Source: CAZQIC01 sp964593555 (GTDB lineage: Bacteria > Bacteroidota > Bacteroidia > JAFLBG01). Taken from it: DNA of 28,427 bases. The notes below the pieces were generated by a model. It made no database searches. It was not told the DNA's origin and was given only the letters and a program-made list of their open reading frames with translations. The stretch lies in assembly GCA_964593555.1 (NCBI GenBank), contig CAZQIC010000057.1, positions 1 to 28,427 on the forward strand, in the 5' to 3' direction. This document shows positions 17,035-26,292 of the stretch, piece by piece; the stretch's first letter is position 1, and every line of letters begins with the position of its first letter. Made by a program: the position numbers and the translations under genes.

Positions 17035-17388
17035 ATGAAAACTTATACTAAAAAACACACCAACAAAAAAGCTGCGGAAACTCATCTGCAAAAAATTAAA
17101 AACAGAGGTGGAAAAGCCACCATGAAACCGGTTAAAGGAGGATTTTATATTGAATATTCTTTTCCTGAAAAGAACCCATCTAAAAAGAAAAAATACGATG
17201 TCATTTCGCCTGACGGTTTTAGTATTCGCATAGGTGTACCTCCATTCACCTCTATCAAAGAGAGAGATAATTATTTTAAGATGTGGAAAGAGCGATTTGC
17301 AAATCAGGGATATTATTCATCTGTTCCCTATGGCCGTATTCACCTGGCCGATTTGTCCGATTATTGCCAGTGGATCGAAGTAGAATAG
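17035..17388 (+). CDS. Unknown protein, 117 aa
   Basis: A basic alpha/beta protein starting MKTYTKKHTNKKAAETHLQK with IKNRGGKATMKPVKGGFYIE, then YDVISPDGFSIRIGVPPFTS and a C-terminal FANQGYYSSVPYGRIHLADL followed by DYCQWIEVE. The two halves look like two small domains. The pattern S-P-D-G-F-S-I ... QGYYS ... R-I-x-L-x-x-L-x-x-Y-C recalls a recurrent small Bacteroidota family, here without a name. It is the last plus-strand gene before the oppositely oriented defence operon, and only 62 bp separate the two converging stop codons with no clear terminator. Confidence 0.8.
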   Translation: MKTYTKKHTNKKAAETHLQKIKNRGGKATMKPVKGGFYIEYSFPEKNPSKKKKYDVISPDGFSIRIGVPPFTSIKERDNYFKMWKERFANQGYYSSVPYGRIHLADLSDYCQWIEVE

Positions 17389-17450
17389 TTAACTTATTTT
17401 CTCTTTTAGCAGTTTTAGTTATGAGTTTTTGTCTATCACGAACTGCCATT

Positions 17451-18713
17451 TCAATCAATCATTTCGTTTGGAGGCGCAGGCAGCTCCAGCGCTTGTATAG
17501 AACCTACCGCATTGCCGGCAATACCTCTAATTGCACTATACATATGAGTGGTATTTAACAATACTTTTTGAATTTGTTTTTCTCTTTTTTTCCATATCCC
17601 TTCCATTGCTCTACGCTCTGTATCTAAATCAGTTTGCATTTGAGTAAAGCCTTCAACAATGGCTTCTACCTGCATCCTAAATTCACTTCCAGTAAGGAAA
17701 TCATATAGCAAACTCATTTTTTCACCTTTATTTTCCTGCACCACTCCAGCCTGATTAATTAATATGACGGATTCTCTTAATACAAAGCATAACGCTTTAA
17801 ATTCTTCATAGGTACATATCCAAATACCATCTTTTTGCGACAGGCGTTGTACTCCTTTGGGTAAAGCCTCAGTAACCAACACTCCGAAGGTTGCATTCTT
17901 TACACGCATATCCGTTTTAAACTTTTCTATCCACGAAGGTTGAAAATCCTTGGTACGTTTGCTTTCATAATATATACATCCACAATTTTGGAGGGTTTGC
18001 GTATTGATTATTTGCAAGCAATCTCCACCTCTTGCACCCTTTTTAATTTCAGTAAGTGTATCGAATGGGAAATTTGTTTTTAACCAATCTTCGATGGCTA
18101 ATTCTTGTACTTCACCCTGCAACTGCATAGAACCTTGTTCCTGCTTACGCTTCATTTCCTCGGTTAGTTTACGTTGATCCTCTAACTGTTTCTGCAATTC
18201 TCTTACTACCAGCTCATTTTTTTCCTGTTCACTTTTACGTATCTTATCTTTTTCTTCGGACAGTTTTTGATTAAGTGTTTTTTGCGCTTCGGCTTCTATC
18301 GCTTCTTTTAATTCATCCTTCTCACGCTTTAGCTTTTCAATCTCGCCTTTTGTTTTGTTAAGCTCTTTAACCTGCTCAGACTTTTCGGACAATTCTTTTT
18401 GAATTAAGGCCATCTGATCCGATTGTTCTTCCTGTAACTTAGCTTTGAGTTGTTTTTCTAATGCTATTTTTTCTTCCTTTATTTTTGCATTAAAACGCTC
18501 CTGAAATAGCTCATTTTCCTTCTTCTTCTTTTTTTCAAAATCTTCCTTCTGTTGATCGAGCTGTTTAAACTCCTTTTGGTACTTCTTTTTTTCTTCTGCC
18601 AGTTGAGCATTGTATTTCTTTTTAAAATCTTCTTCTAACTGGTGAGATAGCACATCCTGAACATCAATGGCAGTACCACAGTTAGGACATTTTATTTTGG
18701 TTTCGTTTTGCAT
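17451..18713 (-). CDS. DUF2130 protein, coiled coil plus PD-(D/E)XK-like domain
   Basis: The 420-aa protein matches the DUF2130 family in length and order. It has an N-terminal IKCPNCGTAIDVQDVLSHQL with a CxxC half zinc site, a long charged coiled coil (about 25-205), and the family domain (about 205-330): GEVQELAIEDWLKTNFPFD, IKKGARGGDCLQI and CGCIYYESKRTKDFQPSWIE. The Glu, the Asp of GGD (about 230) and ExK of YESKR (about 249) match the order of PD-(D/E)XK nuclease active-site residues. Family function is unknown to me; association with DNA processing or defence is plausible. It is the last gene of the minus-strand defence set, 97 bp after the ATPase gene. A GGAGA lies about 20 nt before its ATG, too far for normal initiation. 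Confidence 0.9.
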   Translation of the reverse strand: MQNETKIKCPNCGTAIDVQDVLSHQLEEDFKKKYNAQLAEEKKKYQKEFKQLDQQKEDFEKKKKKENELFQERFNAKIKEEKIALEKQLKAKLQEEQSDQMALIQKELSEKSEQVKELNKTKGEIEKLKREKDELKEAIEAEAQKTLNQKLSEEKDKIRKSEQEKNELVVRELQKQLEDQRKLTEEMKRKQEQGSMQLQGEVQELAIEDWLKTNFPFDTLTEIKKGARGGDCLQIINTQTLQNCGCIYYESKRTKDFQPSWIEKFKTDMRVKNATFGVLVTEALPKGVQRLSQKDGIWICTYEEFKALCFVLRESVILINQAGVVQENKGEKMSLLYDFLTGSEFRMQVEAIVEGFTQMQTDLDTERRAMEGIWKKREKQIQKVLLNTTHMYSAIRGIAGNAVGSIQALELPAPPNEMID

Positions 18714-18810
18714 TATTTATAATTTTATGAATCTCCTTTCGCTACCCTAATTAATTATCGTTTAATATAATTCATACTTGTAGCTGTTTAATGCTATGAG
18801 AACTTATATA

Positions 18811-21531
18811 TTAATTCAATAGAGTAATTGCATCAGTACCCCGGCAATTATTGACTACAGTAATAAATTCGTTTAAGAAATTTTTATAATCTAATATATC
18901 AAGCTCTGTTGTTGTTTCAATGCTTGGTTCGTGGACTGATTTCCCGGAAAGTTTATTATGAATCTCCATTAGTTTAGCATAATCAGCATCAGCTATGTAA
19001 TTAAATTTCTTCCAATAATGAATTAAATCTTCTCCCTTAAATACATCTCTTTTAATATCCGCTAAAATGTGATTTTCAAAATAATTATTTATCGTAACGC
19101 GAATATCACCACTTAAGCCATCTTTACTCCCAGATGTTATACGATTTTTTAACGCTTCGATTCTTTGCTCGTAACTAAATCTAAAGAAATCCATATCTCG
19201 AAGCGTTTTTCCTGGTTGGGTGGTGTATTCTACCTTAAAATAATTACCACATTTTCTTAATAGATCTGTTGGATTAGGTTGTCCATTACATTTATCAGTA
19301 TCAGGAAGTTCTTTGCATAGCTCACAAGATTTTTTTTCAATCGCTTTTGAACCAAGAGTTTTTTTAACCAGTTTATCGTAGAACTCAAAATTGTGAGTAA
19401 AAACGACTACCTGATATTTACTGCACAAAGCAGAAATGATCTCTGTTACCTTTTCAATATTCCTATGGTCTAAACTATTTATAGGATCATCAAAAATTAA
19501 AGTATCAATATTTTCAAATTCCAATTCCGTTAGCCAATCACATAATGCATATATTTTTGCTTCGCCTTCACTGAGTATGCCCTGAACCGCAAAGGTTCCC
19601 TTGTCTGTTGTGATTTTAGGTTCTATTTTAGTAAGCCCATCCTTAATAGAAAAATTACGAACTATTTTGTCTCTTTTTTGTAAGTTAAATTTTTGAGTGT
19701 AGCTATCAAAAACTTGATTATAATTACTTCTTACAAGGGAAGCTTCGACTCTTGATTTATCATTAGATATTTTTGTTTTATATCCTCTGAAAGAAAGGTC
19801 TGAATATTTTATGTGATCATCAACACTCGTTTTAAGCCGAGTTATTAAAACGGGATTCTTTACTATAAAATCAATATCATTTAATACATTCAATCCCTTT
19901 TTGGCATTATCTATTGTAAGTTGAATGCTATTTAAATTTACCGTTAGTTCTGCAAGTAAAGCCTCTTTTATTGAAATTTCCGAATGAATACTTTCAAAGA
20001 TTAATTCAACTTTCTCTACCGAAACTGTTAGTCCAGAAAAATCAGTTATTAAATTATCAAGGCAGTTTTTTATTGTATTGTAATCAGCATTATTAGCCTC
20101 TTGTTTTATTAGAGTATTTATATCAATTAAACTTTTGGAAGTAATATCATATACATCACCAATTTCGCTTAAAGCCAAATCATTATGAATAATTTTTTTG
20201 AGTATATTTTCATCTATCCATTTACTTTTTGTCTCTATATCCTTTTTAGCCTGATTAATTTCCTTTTCCAAAGAGCTATTTACAAGTTCATGTAATTCCT
20301 TAATTAAATTTTTGCTTTCTTCGGTCAATAGTTGGTTACAATAGAAACATTTATTAATATTTTCAGGATAATCTTTGGAATCATATTTAAGTGCCGTTTC
20401 AGCTATTGATTTTATTAAGGAGATAAAGGAATTATCTTTTATTGTATCACCCGATAAAGAAAATAAAAGTTGGTATTTATCAAAAGATGAATAGCTTCTT
20501 TTTTCATTCAGTGAAGTCAATGTGTTTATTAGAGTTACTACATTGTCCAACTTTTTGAGTACACTTAATCTATTCTGAAATTTTTCTTTTTCTATTTTAA
20601 GAATAGTTGTTTTTGCTTTGACGGCTTCTATTTGAGCAGTTATATCAGATACTTTGACTGTCGCATCTTTTTCTAATTTTTCCTTTTGAGTTTCAAAATC
20701 TACAGGTAGTGTTAATTGCAATAATGTATTAAAAAGGTCGGAGTTTTGCTTGTGAGTATTATTGCTCATCAAATATTTATATCCAGTTTGTTCTTCATTT
20801 TTTAAATTAGGAACAAGAATTGCTAAATCATCAGTTAGTACTTTATTTAACGAAATTATTTTTTCATTAACCTTGGTTTCAATAGCTTCAACACCTTCAC
20901 GCAACAAATCAAAATACCCTAATTTGAATTTATCAATATCCCACCCAGCATTTTTTTTTGTCAATGCCTCTGATAGAATTGGGGAATCACAAAATTTTAT
21001 TTTCGATGAAATTTTATGTCCTGGTTTCCAACTATTAATCGTTTCCATTGTATCGAAGTTTGCAATACTTCCATTCCTTTGTTGTTTTAAATATGCGTTC
21101 TTTTTAGTAAACGAAATATTCGCAGCAATTTGTGTAGTTGTTGGAGCATATATATTCGATTTAATTTCTTGATTAGTATGGAACGCATCTTTCAGAACTT
21201 TGTAATAAGTGGACTTGCCAGTACCATTTTTCCCAAAAACAAGAGTAAAGTATGGACTGAATAATAGTTCTTGATCGTCCAATAATCCACTAACATTCTT
21301 ATTGCTGGAAAGTTTGTATAAAATATTTTCTCTAACAACACTTTGAATAGCGTTTGCTGTAGGGATATTAGCGGCAACATTATACTTCTCAGCTATAAAA
21401 AGATCATTCAAAGCAGCTTCTATATCCAGATCGCTTATATTACCTGTTTCACATAATTTATTACGTAAAAAGGTTATCCACTTAACATTATCAAAGTTTA
21501 ACCCTGCTAATTCGTTTATTGCATTTGCCAT
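18811..21531 (-). CDS. RloC/PrrC-like (AAA_13) ABC ATPase with zinc-hook motif
   Basis: The 906-aa protein has an SMC/RloC plan. After a helical 90-residue domain come Walker A VFGKNGTGKSTYY (about 97-109), long coiled coils flanking KCFYCNQLL (CxxC, about 393-397) as a zinc-hook candidate, the ABC signature LSEGEAKIYAL (about 652), Walker B TLIFDDPINSLDH (about 672) and the H-loop VVFTHN. A second cysteine group, CELC...C...C (about 737-762), precedes a C-terminal domain. RloC and PrrC ATPases carry a C-terminal tRNA-anticodon nuclease with an Arg-Glu-His triad. Here RFSYE and later His residues are possible but not convincing. In such systems the ATPase senses DNA damage or a disabled restriction enzyme. 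It lies 39 bp downstream of the type IIG gene, as PrrC does with its R-M partner. Confidence 0.83.
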   Translation of the reverse strand: MANAINELAGLNFDNVKWITFLRNKLCETGNISDLDIEAALNDLFIAEKYNVAANIPTANAIQSVVRENILYKLSSNKNVSGLLDDQELLFSPYFTLVFGKNGTGKSTYYKVLKDAFHTNQEIKSNIYAPTTTQIAANISFTKKNAYLKQQRNGSIANFDTMETINSWKPGHKISSKIKFCDSPILSEALTKKNAGWDIDKFKLGYFDLLREGVEAIETKVNEKIISLNKVLTDDLAILVPNLKNEEQTGYKYLMSNNTHKQNSDLFNTLLQLTLPVDFETQKEKLEKDATVKVSDITAQIEAVKAKTTILKIEKEKFQNRLSVLKKLDNVVTLINTLTSLNEKRSYSSFDKYQLLFSLSGDTIKDNSFISLIKSIAETALKYDSKDYPENINKCFYCNQLLTEESKNLIKELHELVNSSLEKEINQAKKDIETKSKWIDENILKKIIHNDLALSEIGDVYDITSKSLIDINTLIKQEANNADYNTIKNCLDNLITDFSGLTVSVEKVELIFESIHSEISIKEALLAELTVNLNSIQLTIDNAKKGLNVLNDIDFIVKNPVLITRLKTSVDDHIKYSDLSFRGYKTKISNDKSRVEASLVRSNYNQVFDSYTQKFNLQKRDKIVRNFSIKDGLTKIEPKITTDKGTFAVQGILSEGEAKIYALCDWLTELEFENIDTLIFDDPINSLDHRNIEKVTEIISALCSKYQVVVFTHNFEFYDKLVKKTLGSKAIEKKSCELCKELPDTDKCNGQPNPTDLLRKCGNYFKVEYTTQPGKTLRDMDFFRFSYEQRIEALKNRITSGSKDGLSGDIRVTINNYFENHILADIKRDVFKGEDLIHYWKKFNYIADADYAKLMEIHNKLSGKSVHEPSIETTTELDILDYKNFLNEFITVVNNCRGTDAITLLN

Positions 21532-21570
21532 GATTTGTTATTCAGTATATGGGGACACACCCATCATTAT

Positions 21571-24500
21571 TTAATTATTTTCCACAATTTTTATTTCCTC
21601 TTTCGTCAAACCATAAACCTCATAAACTAACCGGTCTATTTCTTTTTCCAAATCATTTGTATCTGCTTTAGAATTAGATTTTTTAGACGATATGATTTGT
21701 GAAGTAATAATTTCAATCTTATCGCACTTTTCTTTGTTTTTTGGTATTGGCAGTTTTTTGAATTCTTCTAATCTTATTTTTGGGAAAAGCTCATCAAATT
21801 CATTTTTTTCATATCGGAATAGCCATACAAGCAATTTTGATGAGAGTATTCCGAGAACACAGCTAACATTAATTTGTTCTTTTATAGGCTTGGCTATATA
21901 AATACTTCTATCAATAATGAAATCTTCTTCTATTTGTGTGCAGACAAATCTGGAACTTATTATTTCTCTAAACAATATTCTTTTTCCAGTGAAAAATTTT
22001 GGATCTCTCGATGCAGCAAGCCACTTACCATAACTTATATAATGCTTGCCATCCCACAAATAGGAAAAAGTTGCTACATGTTTTCCTCTCAATTCCGGTA
22101 AAAATGTTGCATCCTTTTTATGATCTGCGTGATATGCTTTTGATTGAATAATTTCTTGACTTTGTCCCCTATATTTATCGTAGGGATTCACACCTCTTGT
22201 TATTTCAAATTCATCCTCAAGTTTTATGCTCTGAGTTCTTATTTTAGAAATAATCTTTCTTATATCAGGATTCACTTCTACATCAAAAACTAATCCTTCA
22301 TTTTCCGAAAAACTGGATTGACTAATAGAATGTCGATGAGTGAAATTATTATTACTGTCAAAGGACCAGATTTCTATTTCTTTTGAGAATACTTTTTTGC
22401 CGGCAATAAAAATTAATGTATCTACTTGCGCTTCTTCAAAAGCTTTGTAAATATTAGGGTTTATGTTAACTATCGAAAATTTATCAAGAATAAATTTTCT
22501 TATTTTTGACATTTTCAAGTTTTTCAACCACGAATTAGGAGTAATTAAGGATAGTACACCAGAAGATGCCAAAATCTTTTCCGACAACTCAATAAAAAAA
22601 GTGTATAGATCAAGTTGATATTCGGAAGTAGAATAGGTTTCTTGAAAAAAATTATGCAATTCTCTAAACGAAGAACCTGTTAAATAAGGTGGATTTCCAA
22701 TCACCACATTAAAGCCAATAAAATTTCCATCATCATCTAATACTTCAGGAAATTCAAAACGCCATTCAAAAGCATTTTCGTAAATCTTGTTACTTTTTAT
22801 TTCATCAATCTCTGTCGCCAGTTTATTTATTTCCTTTTCAAGCTTTTCCTGCTTTTGCTTATTGGCTTTCTGTTCAGCCTTACTCTTATCAAAAAGTTGT
22901 TGTTGATTAAGTAAGTTGTAAAGCTCTCCACCTAATTTATTTTTGCGAATAACTTTCGGATCATTGTCGCTTATCTCTGAACGGAAATTGCTTTTAATAT
23001 CATCTATTAATTGCTCCATTGAGCGCTTTTGCTCTTTGGTTTCTGCATCACGATACGTTTGTACTGCAATCTTGTAGCTGTCAATATTCCATTTACTCTT
23101 TTTAAGAGCTTTGCTTAAATCGGCATCCAAAGCAAAACGGCTAATCAATGAATTACCACATTTAATGTTTATGTCAATATTGGGAAGTGTTTCCAGTTCC
23201 GTAAAATGACTTTCTTGGGTATAGTAAGCACTCTTTAATAGCTCAATCCATAAGCGTAAGCGACATATCTTAACTGAATTGGGATTAATATCCACACCAA
23301 ATAAACAGTTTTCAATAATGATTTCTTTTTCGTGGAAAAGGGCTTCCTGTATGCGCTGGCCCTCATCATTTTTAGGTTTATAGTCAAATAGTAGTCCGTC
23401 ATCATTAGTAATAATCAACTCATCATTTACTACTTCTACATGATAATCACGGAGGGTTTTCCCTTTCCTGTCGAGCAGTATTTTCAATTCACTCTTAATA
23501 GCAATGATCTCATTAAGTGCAGAAACCAAAAAATGTCCGGAACCAACCGCAGGATCACAAATTTTCAGGCTATTGATAATTGTATTGGCTTCTTTCTTGT
23601 CTTCTATTTTATCATAAAGTGTATCAAGGGTCTCACATTTCCAACCTTTTGCTTCATTGAATTTTTGCACCACGGCCCTGCGAATAGTTTCCTTGCACAT
23701 ATACATGGTAACGAATCCAGGAGTAAAGAAAGATCCATCTTTATAACCATTTATTTTTTCAAATATTAAACCAAGCACCGAGGCATTAATCAGGTTTTTA
23801 TTTTCTTCCTGTATTTCTTCCGATCCTTCTGCGCTGAAATCATAAGCATCTAAAAACTCAAAGAAATATTGAAGTACAGGCAACGTATTTGTTTTTGCCC
23901 GGTGAGCCGCTTTTTTTAATATTGATTTATCATGAACCGATAATTCTAAGCGATTATCCAACGCACTTACATCAAAGCTTTGTCTTTCCATCTCTGTACG
24001 TTCAAACAAAGAACTATTGAGATAAGGAACTTTACTAAATTTTTCCTGTACGTGCTTTCGCCTGTTGGATGGCTTTTCAGCCAATACCTGGAAGAAAAGA
24101 TTACTCAACTCATCAAAGTCAAAAATGGTTTGAGTATTCAGGAATAAATAATCCTTGTTGTCTTTGTGGTAGGTAGAAAGCTGTGCTTCCAATAGTTTCA
24201 GGAAAAGCACACGGTTTACCCATGTAATGCAAAGCTCTAAAGCGATATTAAAAAGTTGTTCCTGTTTGGTGCTGCCAAAAGAGGAAAGATTAGAAATGTT
24301 TCTGAGGCAGTCTTTATCTTCCAGTTTAATGATTGTATTTTCCAATAAAGAAGCAGCATCTGGTTTTTCTTTACGCTTGATGAGTTTTTTACTGCCTTCT
24401 TTTACTTCCTCTAATCCGATGATGTGCAATAACTCCGCATAAAACTTAGTATCTAATGAATTGCTATCGTTTGCAAAAGGTTGCTTAAGCAAGTGTACCG

Positions 24501-25185
24501 GGGAAAGAATTTTATAAAGAGCGATCAGCTTGCTATCATCCTTTTTGTCTTCGTTTCGAATAATAGTTGAATATTCCCTTACATCAAAATGTGTGCATGG
24601 AATGGGTTCATCTAACGAATCAAGAAAAGGCTTTGCAATACTATCGTAAAAGAAACGAGTGTCATTACCGCTGTGTTTCCAGTTCTCATAATCCTTTTTC
24701 AGTTTACTGTTCCGGTAAACATTTTTTTCAAACCAAACTTCATCAATAATGTACCACTCGTAAATATTGGTGATTGCTAAATATTTAATGTCAATGTTAT
24801 TATGCTCGGTACGCTCCCGCAAGTAATAAAGCATTAATTCGTGCATTGCCTTTGCATTGGGCTTTGATGCAGTTATCATTTCCGTTTTATTGGATGGCTT
24901 CTTTACTTCGAGAATTACGCCAACCGGCTCTTTGGTTGTTTTTCCGGTATGTATTACTAAATCGTTTCTGTCCTTTGTGTTTATTTCATACAGCCCTTTG
25001 TACCAAGTATCTTTCAGGAAATCGGAAATAAGGTTTTTAAGATGCTCCTCCGATTCGTCCTCATTTATCTTTCCGATTAATGCCGATAAGTTGTTCTTGA
25101 ATAATTCAATATTACTACGGCTCACCTTTTCTTTCAGGTAAGCTTTGTTCAGAGATTTTTTAGGGTTTTGTACTATTAACTTCAT
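21571..25185 (-). CDS. Type IIG restriction-modification enzyme (Eco57I-like)
   Basis: I take the ATG at 25185, giving 1204 aa starting MKLIVQNPKKSLNKAYLKEK. An upstream ATG at 25221 adds 12 residues and overlaps the previous gene. The N-terminal nuclease-like part has RNDLVIH (Asp75) and ILEVKKP (Glu93, Lys95), a PD-(D/E)XK set. The methyltransferase domain has motif I CDPAVGSGHF (about 543-552), DINPNSVKICRLRLWIELL and motif IV VIGNPPYLTG (about 830). The C-terminal 350 residues, with ELRGKHVATFSYLWDGKHYI and KLPIPKN, are a TaqI/Eco57I-type target-recognition region. One polypeptide would thus methylate adenine and cut unmodified DNA. A phage-growth-limitation or BREX PglX-type methylase is the alternative, but the N-terminal nuclease motif argues for type IIG. 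Confidence 0.9.
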   Translation of the reverse strand: MKLIVQNPKKSLNKAYLKEKVSRSNIELFKNNLSALIGKINEDESEEHLKNLISDFLKDTWYKGLYEINTKDRNDLVIHTGKTTKEPVGVILEVKKPSNKTEMITASKPNAKAMHELMLYYLRERTEHNNIDIKYLAITNIYEWYIIDEVWFEKNVYRNSKLKKDYENWKHSGNDTRFFYDSIAKPFLDSLDEPIPCTHFDVREYSTIIRNEDKKDDSKLIALYKILSPVHLLKQPFANDSNSLDTKFYAELLHIIGLEEVKEGSKKLIKRKEKPDAASLLENTIIKLEDKDCLRNISNLSSFGSTKQEQLFNIALELCITWVNRVLFLKLLEAQLSTYHKDNKDYLFLNTQTIFDFDELSNLFFQVLAEKPSNRRKHVQEKFSKVPYLNSSLFERTEMERQSFDVSALDNRLELSVHDKSILKKAAHRAKTNTLPVLQYFFEFLDAYDFSAEGSEEIQEENKNLINASVLGLIFEKINGYKDGSFFTPGFVTMYMCKETIRRAVVQKFNEAKGWKCETLDTLYDKIEDKKEANTIINSLKICDPAVGSGHFLVSALNEIIAIKSELKILLDRKGKTLRDYHVEVVNDELIITNDDGLLFDYKPKNDEGQRIQEALFHEKEIIIENCLFGVDINPNSVKICRLRLWIELLKSAYYTQESHFTELETLPNIDINIKCGNSLISRFALDADLSKALKKSKWNIDSYKIAVQTYRDAETKEQKRSMEQLIDDIKSNFRSEISDNDPKVIRKNKLGGELYNLLNQQQLFDKSKAEQKANKQKQEKLEKEINKLATEIDEIKSNKIYENAFEWRFEFPEVLDDDGNFIGFNVVIGNPPYLTGSSFRELHNFFQETYSTSEYQLDLYTFFIELSEKILASSGVLSLITPNSWLKNLKMSKIRKFILDKFSIVNINPNIYKAFEEAQVDTLIFIAGKKVFSKEIEIWSFDSNNNFTHRHSISQSSFSENEGLVFDVEVNPDIRKIISKIRTQSIKLEDEFEITRGVNPYDKYRGQSQEIIQSKAYHADHKKDATFLPELRGKHVATFSYLWDGKHYISYGKWLAASRDPKFFTGKRILFREIISSRFVCTQIEEDFIIDRSIYIAKPIKEQINVSCVLGILSSKLLVWLFRYEKNEFDELFPKIRLEEFKKLPIPKNKEKCDKIEIITSQIISSKKSNSKADTNDLEKEIDRLVYEVYGLTKEEIKIVENN

Positions 25186-25210
25186 AATATTATTTCGTTC
25201 ATAGTTATAA

Positions 25211-25501
25211 TTATTTAGCAATCCCTTTAAATACTATATTGAAAAGACCTTTTCCAAAATCTTCATTCACCTTATTAATGTTTTCAAATTTATAATTCAT
25301 CAAATCTTCTGAAATACCAATAGGAATTAATATTTCTCTTTGTTCTTCATGTGAAAACCTATCATATTTCCCATTCTCAAAAATGATAGAAACTCCTTCT
25401 CCGTTTTTTCCTTTGTTATATACTTCATAACACAAGCCTCTGGTATCTTTCGGATTATCCAGGCATTCCTTTTTTAATTTTATTATTGTTCCTACCAGCA
25501 T
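25211..25501 (-). CDS. Unknown protein, 96 aa, inside the defence operon
   Basis: The gene starts 2 bp after the stop of the toxin gene and ends 25 bp before the preferred start of the type IIG gene, so it is embedded in the operon. The product begins MLVGTIIKLKKECLDNPKDT and includes LCYEVYNKGKNGEGVSIIFE, NGKYDRFSHEEQREIL and a C-terminal FGKGLFNIVFKGI. The first half looks like a small beta-barrel, with a KL/YEVY/GVSIIFENG strand pattern. I recall similar small anonymous Bacteroidota proteins with a YDxFS-x-EEQ motif. Its role may be control or inhibition of the neighbouring enzyme, but this is inferred only from its position. Confidence 0.75.
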   Translation of the reverse strand: MLVGTIIKLKKECLDNPKDTRGLCYEVYNKGKNGEGVSIIFENGKYDRFSHEEQREILIPIGISEDLMNYKFENINKVNEDFGKGLFNIVFKGIAK

Positions 25502-25503
25502 TG

Positions 25504-26292
25504 CTATATCTTCTCAATCAATTCCTTTTTTACTAACTCATACGCAGCTACCTGGTCATATTCCTCATCAGGCCGAAGTAAGGTTAAAATATCCGCTAAA
25601 AATTCAGGATGCTTAAGTTTAAGCTCCATGTTTTTCAGAAACTCTTTTTGAGATGGCACTTCACCAACGGAAAAAGTCATGTATTTTTTGAAGCAGGTTA
25701 TAAGAGCCTTTTTATCCAGCTTAGAATGTGTAAGCGCTTTATATAAATCATATAAATCTCTGCCTTTTCTTCTTTGATAAAGCGCACGAAGCTTCGTTCC
25801 TAATAATTCCTCCAGCTTATAGGTAGTAAGTTTGCATGAACCGCTGTACCATCCGGACTTAACAGAGAAGGCTTGCTTTTCCCACCCTAATTCAGCGAAA
25901 TGCTCACGGCAATTGGTTTCAACTTTAAGTTTAAGTTTTGCTTTAGGCTCAAATTCCGATTCAAACTTAAACCGCATAGTTGCCATGCTCTCACCAAATT
26001 CAACATTAGCCTTTCCTACGAATGAGAGATGCTCTCGTAAACGATCTATCACTTCCCCAATTGGCGATGCTTTGATTTGCACAAGGTCAATATCTTCGGA
26101 ATATCTCGACTGTGGATGAATATATAATTTATGCAAAGCAGTACCACCTCTGAAAGCAAGATTTTCTGCCAGGAATTTATTATTAAATATTTCAACTAAA
26201 GCTCTACAAATAACCAAGTCTTGCTCTATTTGCTCATTTGTTTTCCAGGGAACATTTTTGCCCCACTTAATTATTTCATTTTGCGGTATCAT
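25504..26292 (-). CDS. abiEii: AbiEii-family nucleotidyltransferase toxin
   Basis: The 262-aa protein has the nucleotidyltransferase core of AbiEii/AbiGii toxins: LAFRGGTALHKLY (GG at 49-50) and RYSEDIDLVQ, with the metal-binding Asp67-x-Asp69. A later KLEELLGTKLRALYQRRKGR and DLYDLYKAL are typical of the family (about residues 156-188). Characterised relatives modify tRNA ends or act as abortive-infection toxins, neutralised by AbiEi. Its ATG overlaps the last base of the antitoxin stop (TAATG), so the two are translationally coupled, as in other AbiE pairs. The length is close to the family norm and all key residues are present, so it is probably active. Confidence 0.93.
   Translation of the reverse strand: MIPQNEIIKWGKNVPWKTNEQIEQDLVICRALVEIFNNKFLAENLAFRGGTALHKLYIHPQSRYSEDIDLVQIKASPIGEVIDRLREHLSFVGKANVEFGESMATMRFKFESEFEPKAKLKLKVETNCREHFAELGWEKQAFSVKSGWYSGSCKLTTYKLEELLGTKLRALYQRRKGRDLYDLYKALTHSKLDKKALITCFKKYMTFSVGEVPSQKEFLKNMELKLKHPEFLADILTLLRPDEEYDQVAAYELVKKELIEKI

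Noticed and set aside
17389..17450. Bidirectional terminator between converging genes
   Set aside because: T-rich stretches are present, but no stable stem-loop could be found on either strand.
20762..21172. Plus-strand frame of 136 codons antisense to the RloC-like ATPase gene
   Set aside because: The opposite strand encodes clear ATPase sequence. This frame is a hydrophobic-looking shadow without family features.
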